64,000 nucleotides of DNA, from contig CM043942.1 of the NCBI GenBank assembly GCA_014529385.2, forward strand, positions 65,237,184 to 65,301,183, written 5' to 3'. Positions 57,166 to 64,000 of this stretch are shown piece after piece (within the stretch, counting starts at the first letter, position 1; every line of letters begins with the position of its first letter). Source of the DNA: Adiantum capillus-veneris (taxonomy: Eukaryota > Streptophyta > Polypodiopsida > Polypodiales > Pteridaceae). The position numbers were made by a program, and so were the translations under genes. Under the pieces are notes generated by a model. It worked only from the letters and a program-made list of their open reading frames with translations. It did no database searches and was not told the DNA's origin.

Positions 57166-58690
57166 ATGGCTGACAATAGTAAAGAGAGTGAAATTAATGT
57201 TGATAACTTTGATTTTGCTAATGAGCAAGCTACTAATGATGCCATGATGCTTGTTAACTATCTTGTTTCTAGGCTTCAACAAACCATGGGCAATCCATCC
57301 CTCCAAAGTGAAGTGCAACGGCAACTTCGTGCTCATGGGATTCTCCAAGCTCCCCACCATGAGGAGAGAACACCTAGGAAGCCTCCTTGCGAGACTTCCA
57401 AAATAGGTCTCTCTCCGATTCAAGAAGAAGAAGAGGATCCCTATGAAGGGCTCAAAAATTTTCTCCTTGATGACGCATCTCCTTCTCAAAGGAGAATTCA
57501 AGAGCCTCCACCGAAGGAACGAGAAAGAAGTGAGTCTCCCGCCACCTCGGCGGAGATGGCTCCACGAAGACGGCGGGCTAAACACTCTCCATCACCTCCA
57601 AAACGGAGAAGACCATCACATACTTCTCCACACCATACTTCAAAGAGGGATGACAAAATGACACCCTCTTCTCCATCTTCTTCATCCTCTTCCTCTTATG
57701 AAAGTGATGGTCAAGACAACAAAGATCAAGGCAAGAGAAAGGCAAGAACCAGGTCACCTTCTTCTCCATCTTCCTCCAATTCTTCATCTTCTGAAGAAAG
57801 TGATGGCGCAACCTTTGAACCATAAAAAAGAACAGGCCATAGGAAATCCTATTTCGCGTGAAAAAGGTCGTCCAAGCTCAAAATTCAAAGAGGGAGGGAA
57901 GAGCATCTATTTCCTTACCTATGATGGCACTCTTGGTGCTACGGACAAAGTCTTGGCCTTTATCCAACAATTTGATGCGGCGTTCAGAGATAACGGCTTC
58001 ACGGAGTCCTCTAAAATACGCCATGTAGCTATGTACTTTCAAAATTCCACCAGACAATGGTGGTCTAGCCTATGGGCCAATGTTTAAGCTCCATGAACAT
58101 GGAAAGATTTAAGAGCTTCCATTATGAAGCAGTTTTTGGCCACCGATGCCAAAGACAAAGTACTCATCAAATGGTGAAGCTTGAAGCTCTATCTCTATGA
58201 ATCCATGCACAAATATGTAGACAAGTTTTGGGACCTACAACTCAAAGCCACTATCTTCAAAAAGTTGGATTTTGGAGAGAAAAGTAGCCACTTTTGTGCG
58301 GGATTAACCGAAGAAATGGCGGAGTATGTCAACTCCCAAAGGCCACGCACCATATCGGCGGTAATACATCATACTATGGTGGCCTCTCGAATCAACTTCC
58401 AAACAGGGGCTAAGAGGAATTCTAAGCCCCCTGAAAACAAGGGTTCCAATGAGCCTAAGGGGAAGGACAATGTCCAAAAGTCTCCTAAGGGCAACTCCAA
58501 CAAAGCTAAAGAGAAGGGAGTTTATAAAGGCAAAAATAAACTCTCTCCTGAAGACAAGGATAACCGGTGTTTCAAGTGCGGTGAACAAAGGCATGCGTAC
58601 CGCGCTTGTCCCCAAAAGAAAAACCACCATGATCCTTCTAGAGCTACCTTGGTGGAAATCCAAGAGGAGGAAACTCACCACAAAGGATCT
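57166..58690 (+). pseudogene. Element G Gag
   Basis: 57166-57825 (ATG start, MADNSKESEINVDNF) gives an N-terminal helix region and a Ser/Pro/Arg-rich stretch. A frameshift near 57825 moves to 57830-58087 with the capsid domain (IYFLTYDGTLGATDKVLAF, MYFQNSTRQWWSSL). After an in-frame TAA (58085-58087) and a TGA near 58172, the same frame goes on from 58181 (MHKYVDKFWDLQLKA) to a basic region and the knuckle CFKCGEQRHAYRAC. In that knuckle the usual Gly before His is Arg. Confidence 0.85.
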
Positions 58691-59149
58691 CCTCTATGCC
58701 ATGCTTGGGGAAAGGTAAGAGAACATGATGCTTTTATTCTCTTTGACCCCGGTTCTACTCACAATTTTATATCTATAGAGTTGGCCACCAAGCTAGGCAT
58801 ACAAACCTATGAGATGGGAGATGTCCTACCCGCAGACGGTGCTTTCAAGGGTCAAGAAGCTTCAGTCACTCCCTTAATCGGGAAATTGAGGCTCCATGTC
58901 CAAATCTATATGGACAAAGAGGACTTCTTTATCTCTCCTCTCAAGCATGAGGATGTAATCCTAGGGGAACCATGGTTTGATCGCATGGCTCCCAATGTTA
59001 AATTCCCTGAAAGGAGAATCTCCTTTAAGTTCAGGGGAAAAGATATGTATATAGATTCTAAGGAAATGGGTAACACTACACCCATTGTACATACTCAAAC
59101 TTTCAACAATTCAATAAAGATCCATTTCCGTGTACATGATTTTTGTTAA
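58691..59149 (+). pseudogene. Element G aspartic protease
   Basis: ILFDPGSTHNFIS is the retropepsin-like active site (D-P/S-G-S/A-T-H-x-F), with VILGEPWFDRMAPNV as the C-terminal motif. Same frame as the preceding Gag. It ends at TAA 59147-59149, 20 bp into the start of the RT frame. Confidence 0.88.
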
Positions 59150-60568
59150 AGATTCTCAAAATCAACCTAATGTTTTAGCAAAAGAAAATATACACAACCA
59201 AAAGGAATTTGAGTTATCCAATTTTCTCAAGGGGTTTCAAGATGTCTTTATTGACGACATCCCTTGTGAGCTACCTCCTAAACGAGGCAATGATGACCAT
59301 GTAATTGAACTTCTTCCAGGAAGTTCACCGCCTAACAAACCTCCTTATATAGTTTCTCAAGCTCAACAAGAGGAGATTATGTGGCAAGTGCATGAGTTAG
59401 TTGAGAGGTCATGGTTAGGCCTAGCTCATGTCCATTTTGTTCTCCTGTGCTACTAGTGCAAAAGAAAGACGGCATATATCGTATGTGTGTTGAATATAGA
59501 GCACTAAATAGGATCACTATCAAGAGTAGGTTTCCCGTTCCACGGGTAGAAGACCTATTTGATAAGATACAAGGGTAGGTTTCCCGTTCCACGGGTAGGG
59601 TCAACCTACTTCAGTAGGATTGACCTAAAAAGTGGCTATCATCAAATAAGAATAGTTGATCAAGACATTGTAAAGACCACATTTCGCACTACGTTTGGTC
59701 TTTATGAATACATTGTCATGCCTTTTGGCTTGACCAATGCACTAGCCACATTCAACCGCTTGATGGATAAGCTATTCAGGCCTCACCAAACGTTTACTGG
59801 AGTGTTCTTTGATGATATCATCATCTACTCTAATTCATTAGATGAACACAAGCGACACCTCCAGGTAATATTTCAACTTCTAAGAGAGAATAAACTTTAT
59901 GTTAATTGAAAGAAAAGTGAATTTTCTTACAAGAGATTCAGTATTTAGGTCACATTATCTCTCAAATTGGCATCCAAATGGATCCATCAAAGTTAGAGGT
60001 AATAAAAGGATGGCCTAAACCAAAGAATCTTCATGAGTTAAGAAGCTTTATAGGTATGTGCGCATACTATAGATGCTTCATAGAAAATTTCTCACTAATA
60101 GTAGCAGAACCATTACATGACCTAACAAAGAAAAACGTTAGGTACACATGGTCTGCAAAGAGAACAATTCTTTCGAAAATCTTATCTCTCAATCTGTGCT
60201 TACACTACTGGATCTCTCAAATCCATTTGAGGTCCAATGTGATGCTTGTGGTGATTGCCTTGGAACTGTTTTGCTTCAAGAAGGGCACACCATAGGCTAT
60301 GAAAGTCGAAGGCTCGACCCTGTTGAGCAAGCTCTAGGCATATATGAAAAGGAACTCCTTGCAATTCTAAATGCCTTAGACTCATGGAAGCACTATTTAT
60401 TGGGGACTCCTTTCATTCTACGAATGGATCACCAAAGTCTTAAGTACTTCATGACACAGACCAAGCTCTCCGACAAACAAATAAGGTGGGAAAATTTTCT
60501 TTCACAATTTCATTTTCATATTGCTCACATTGCTGGCAAGCATAATCAAGTAGCCGATGCACTCTCAA
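59130..60568 (+). pseudogene. Element G RT and RNase H
   Basis: 59130-59456 is the RT lead-in (FQDVFIDDIPCELPPKRG). The palm begins in broken frames (QKKDGIYRMCVEYRALNR) and then runs 59559-59909 (RIDLKSGYHQIR, MPFGLTNALATFNRLM, VFFDDIIIYS). Thumb/connection is 59978-60190 (WPKPKNLHELRSFIGMCAYYRCF). RNase H is 60148-60568: CDACGDCLGTVLLQEG, YEKELLAIL, RMDHQSLKYF, VADALS. A 24-bp duplicated insert near 59575 breaks the palm. The frame runs into copia H's LTR. Confidence 0.88.
59526..59598 (+). repeat. 24-bp duplication inside element G RT
   Basis: The 24-bp word ending TTTCCCGTTCCACGGGTAG occurs at 59526-59549 (where it encodes FPVPR, normal RT) and again at 59575-59598, between the codons for DLFDKIQG and STYFSRIDL, which should be adjacent. 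The second copy is therefore an insertion copied from sequence 26 bp away. Confidence 0.88.
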
Positions 60569-60772
60569 TGAAGGAGTACGAGCGGAAGTGCGACGCGAGA
60601 GAGAGTGCGAGAAGAAGAGCATGACGATATGGTGAACTCGCTCTACTGTAATGTGTAGATTATAGTGAGTTCTTATTAGGTTTTTACAAAAGAATATGTG
60701 TACATACCTGGCGGCCCGCCCACTTACCTGGGTGACCACATTGAGCTTTATACCCCAACAACCTCCCACTTA
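60569..60772 (-). repeat. Element H 3' LTR and polypurine tract
   Basis: On the minus strand AAGTGGGAGGT is followed by TGTTGGGGTATAAAGC; the LTR is about 192 bp, short but normal for copia. On the plus strand it begins TGAAGGAG, right after G's ADALS codons. The tract and LTR start are the same as in element I. Confidence 0.8.
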
Positions 60773-60849
60773 AAGTCCAATGTGGTACTTTAAGTGTGAG
60801 AGAAGCTACTATACAAGCTAATATACAAGAGATGTAGAGAAGTGATGTA

Positions 60850-63800
60850 CTACCCTACACCTAACTGCTTGCGAAAATGCGCAAAGCTCTCTGAGGGAAG
60901 TCCTTTTGTAAGTAGATCAGCAGGATTTTCTGTGGTGTGAACTTTGACAAGCTGAAGTTGCTTATCCTCGAGCATTTCCCTGATGAAATGATACTTCACA
61001 TCCACATGCTTTGTCTTTGAGTGATAAACTAGATTGCGAGCCAATTGTATAGCACTTTGACTATCACAATATAGCACACGCATCTCTTCTTTGATTCCCA
61101 AATCTGTTACTAGTCAATTAAGCCAAATTGATTATTTGCATGCCTCTGATGCTACAACATATTCAGCCTCTGTAGTAGACTGAGTAACACAATCTTGTAA
61201 TCTAGAACGCCATGATACTGCTCCACCAGCCAATGTAAAGACATACCCTGACGTAGACCTTCGGTTGTCTAAGTCACCTGCATAATCTGAGTCTGTAAAA
61301 CCCTTTACACTTAGCTCCTGACTCCCATAGCATATACGCATACTCTTTGTAGCTTTCAGGTATCTCAATATTCCTTTCACTGCCTCCCAATGTTTCTTGC
61401 TTGGGTTTGACATGTATCGACTTACTACTCCCACTGCAAATGCAATGTCTGGGCGAGTAGCAATCATTGCATACATTAAACTACCCACTGCAGATGCATA
61501 TGGAATCTTATCCATTTCAGCCTGTTCTTCCTCAGACACAGGACAATCTTGTTTGCTAAGTTTCACATATGGTGGAAATGGAACACTCAGTGCCTTTCCC
61601 TTCTCCATATTGAAACGTTGCAAAACCTTGTCAATATACTCTGTTTGAGATAACCAAATCAACTTCTTTGATCTGTCTCTCTCAATGCACATACCAAGTA
61701 TATGACTTGCCTCACCCATGTCTTTCATGTCAAACGATTTTGCCATCTTTGACTTTAAAGCTGAAATTTCTTCCAAGTGCTTGCCAACAATCAACATGTC
61801 ATCCACATACAAAATAAGGATCAGCCAACTACCATCCTTAGCCTTCTTTGTATATAGACAGTGATCGAACTCACTACGTTTGTGGCCTTGAGAAAGCATA
61901 AACGTGTGGAATTTATGGTACCGTGCCCTCGGTGATTGCTTAAAGCCCTTGGCAACAAGCCTTGCTTTGTACTTTGGCTGACTATCATGAGCGGTGATCT
62001 TATACCTGTAAACCCATTTACAAGGTAGAGCCTTTTTGCCCTGTGGTAATTTAACTAGCTTCCATGTCTTGTTTTTATGCAGAGCTGTCATCTCTGACTG
62101 CATGGCCAATTGCCAATTCCCGGAGTCCTTCATTTGCATTGCTTCCTTGTAACATGAAGGCTCATTGCAATCAGTCAACATGACATAGTTCATAGATGGA
62201 ACAAACCTATCAGGGGGTCGTGTGACACGTCCAGATCTACGCACAATAGGTGGCTCAGGCTCAGCCACAACCTGTGGTTCCACTCTATCGTGTCCTTGCT
62301 CCTCTTGAGCCCTGACATTTTGTCTTGCACGTGTAGGTCCATCTTCTTGGAAGACAACTCTTCTAATCTCCTCAACCCTCTCTGGTTTAGAATGATATTT
62401 GGATTCATTAAAGTGAACATCATTGGTGCGGACAACCTTTCTGGATTCGGGATCCCAAAGTCTGTACCCCATCTCACCACAATTACCATAGCCTAGAAAG
62501 ATGCACTTTCTACTCTTTGGCTCAAGTTTGTTCCTAAATTCCTTTGGAACGTGAGTATATGCCTCACAGCCAAAGACTCTGAGATGCTTGTATGAGGGAA
62601 TTTTGCCTGACCATACCATCTCTGGCACTGAATCCTTCTGCAAAACCTTGCTAGGAGATCTATTTACAGGATGAACAGCTGTTGATACAGCTTCAACCCA
62701 AAACCCATTTGGCAGCTGTGCATTAGACAACATACTTCTGACCTTCTCTTGTATGGTCCTATTCATCCTCTGAGCAACACCATTTTGAGGAGGATTGTAA
62801 GCAGTAGTAAGTTCACGTTTTATACCTTTTAACTCACAAAAGTCCTGAAAGGCCTTTGAAACATACTCTCCACCATTGTCAGTGCGTAAGCATTTAAGCT
62901 TCTTGCCACTCTGATTCTCCACAAGTGTCACAAACGTTTTGAAAACACTAAACGCTTCATCCTTGTGCTTGAGAAAGTAAACCCATACTTTCCTCGAGTA
63001 ATCATCTATAAATGTCATAAAGTAAGAAGCTCCCCCTAGGGATAGGTTAGGCATAGGTCCACACAAATCACTATGAACAAGTGCCAACTGTGTATCTCTT
63101 CTACTGCTTCTATGCTTATGTGGCTGCTGTGTTTGCTTACCATATAGACAATGTTCACAGAATTCAAAATCATTAAATGAAAAGCCAGGCAAATAACCAG
63201 AACGAGACAAGATTTCCATTCCCTTCTTGGACATATGTCCTAACTGGCTATGCCACAAAGAAACGTTCGGCTGCTCGGTTACATTGATTACATTTTTAGA
63301 GGCATTTGATACATAAATCATGTAAAGTCCTCCAGACTTTACTCCATGTGCGACTATCATAGAACCCTTGGATATCTTCCACATGTTCTGTCCAAAAGTG
63401 GTGACGTAGCCAACATCATCAAGTAAACCTGTGCTGATCAAGCTCTTTGTAATTGCGGGAACATGTCTCACATTCTTCAGTGTGAAAGAAGAGCCATTCT
63501 GAAACTTCAATTGAACATCTCCAACACCTAAGATCTCACATGCCTGCCCATTGCCTAGCCGAACATGATCTTTAGTGGTCACATAAGAAGTAAACCACTC
63601 CTTGTTTGGAGACACATGAAGTGATGCCCCTGAGTCTATAATCCAGTCACTCAGTGCATTTCCATCAGATGCTGTAAGAAGAGCTGAGTCCATTGTATTC
63701 TTCAAGAAGTAGATGTCTCTTGACACTAGACTGTCATCCTCTGCAACAGTGTTTGTCACATTTATTTCTTGAATCTTCACTGAGGACTTGTTCTTCTCAC

Positions 63801-64000
63801 CATGGTCTTCAGCTTTCTCTTTACCTTTTTCTGCTTTCCATTCTCTGCAGTCTCTTTTCATGTGACCCTTCTTGCCACAATGGTAGCATTCTATGTCACT
63901 CTTGCCTTTAGCACTGCGGGACTTGCTACGAGACTGATTCCTCTTTCCACCTTTGTACTTTTCTTTGGTCCTTCCCCTGACAAATAAGGCTGTTCCTTTG
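60850..64000 (-). pseudogene. Element H Gag-Pol polyprotein
   Basis: One frame from the window edge to 60850, open except for TAA at 61132-61134 and a TGA about 18 bp further on. Order: Gag tail (LFVRGRTKEKYKGG) and knuckle CYHCGKKGHMKRDC; protease WIIDSGASLHVSP; preintegrase LWHSQLGHMSKKGM with CEHCLYGKQ; integrase core LVHSDLCGPM, LRTDNGGEY and NGVAQRMNR, where the family has NGVAERMN, so the catalytic Glu is Gln (codon CAG). In RT, VAKGFKQ is followed at once by SPRARYHKF. About 84 codons present in copia J are missing, including the first catalytic Asp segment. YVDDMLIVG is intact. RNase H ends DSDYAGDLDNRRS, STTEAEY, then YCDSQSAI and KHVDVKYHF. Confidence 0.93.

Larger units (their letters stand above)
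55324..60568 (+). mobile_element. Element G: chromovirus-like Ty3/gypsy element, 5' two-thirds
   Basis: LTR, Met-type primer site, gag with CCHC, protease, RT and RNase H in order on the plus strand. RNase H (DHQSLKYFMTQTKLSDKQIRW, then HIAGKHNQVADALS) has the form seen in plant chromoviruses. It stops at 60568, where copia H begins; integrase and any chromodomain would lie beyond H, outside the window. Several stops and shifts. Confidence 0.85.
60569..64000 (-). mobile_element. Element H: Ty1/copia element (5' end beyond the window)
   Basis: Minus-strand copia: 3' LTR 60569-60760, polypurine tract, then a gag-pol frame reaching the window edge. It has inserted into the RNase H/integrase junction of gypsy G. 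Its proteins are close to copia J and I in this window, so the three are one lineage. Confidence 0.92.

Overview
The window looks like heterochromatic DNA from a land plant with a large, repeat-rich genome. The evidence is the set of element families: Tat-like Ty3/gypsy elements with a second RNase H domain, a chromovirus-like Ty3/gypsy element, Ty1/copia elements, initiator-Met-type primer binding sites (TGGTATCAGAGC), and an En/Spm (CACTA) transposon with short GT-AG introns. A fern, lycophyte or gymnosperm is possible, but the sequence does not settle it. I found no intact host gene, no rRNA or tRNA gene, and no prokaryotic feature.

Layout. (1) 1-19.8 kb is a three-level nest. Element B (+ strand) is an old gypsy fragment. 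Element C (- strand, Tat-like gypsy) lies inside B. Element A (- strand, 10.9 kb, both LTRs and a near-perfect 5-bp target duplication) lies inside the 3' LTR of C. A carries about 3.8 kb of extra coding sequence downstream of integrase. The last part of it recurs, decayed, in B next to a homologous LTR. (2) 19.8-27.4 kb is old DNA with an unidentified minus-strand pseudogene (about 22.0-23.15 kb), a 204-bp tandem duplication and a decayed plus-strand transposon-like coding region (25.2-26.9 kb). (3) 27.4-31.6 kb holds two broken copia elements, I (-) and J (+). (4) 32.1-34.5 kb is a dense repeat field: imperfect TTAGG-type arrays, four tandem long palindromes and 190-215-bp higher-order repeats. 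It leads directly into (5), a CACTA transposon at 34.5-39.2 kb with a TNP2-type transposase pseudogene, a DUF4216-like C-terminal region, a second gene and three introns of 85-87 bp. (6) 39.2-52.4 kb is a second nest: gypsy F (-) in the CACTA, short non-coding element E (+, Met-type primer site) in F, and young gypsy D (+) in the LTR of E. D has LTRs over 99% identical by eye and one gag-pol frame broken only by two stop codons. (7) 52.4-55.3 kb contains a roughly 400-bp imperfect palindrome made of two inverted copies of one sequence. (8) 55.3-60.6 kb is chromovirus-like gypsy G (+), cut off by copia H (-, 60.57 kb to the window end), whose nearly open gag-pol has lost part of RT and the catalytic Glu of integrase.

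How the parts relate. Each autonomous element carries its own cycle: Gag packages RNA, protease matures the polyprotein, RT/RNase H copies the RNA from a tRNA primer, and integrase inserts the DNA. Nesting gives relative ages B>C>A and CACTA>F>E>D, and the LTR pairs I could compare agree. The most distinctive feature is the extra post-integrase coding region of the A/B family. It encodes a coiled-coil protein and two unrecognised domains, and is shared by two independent copies.
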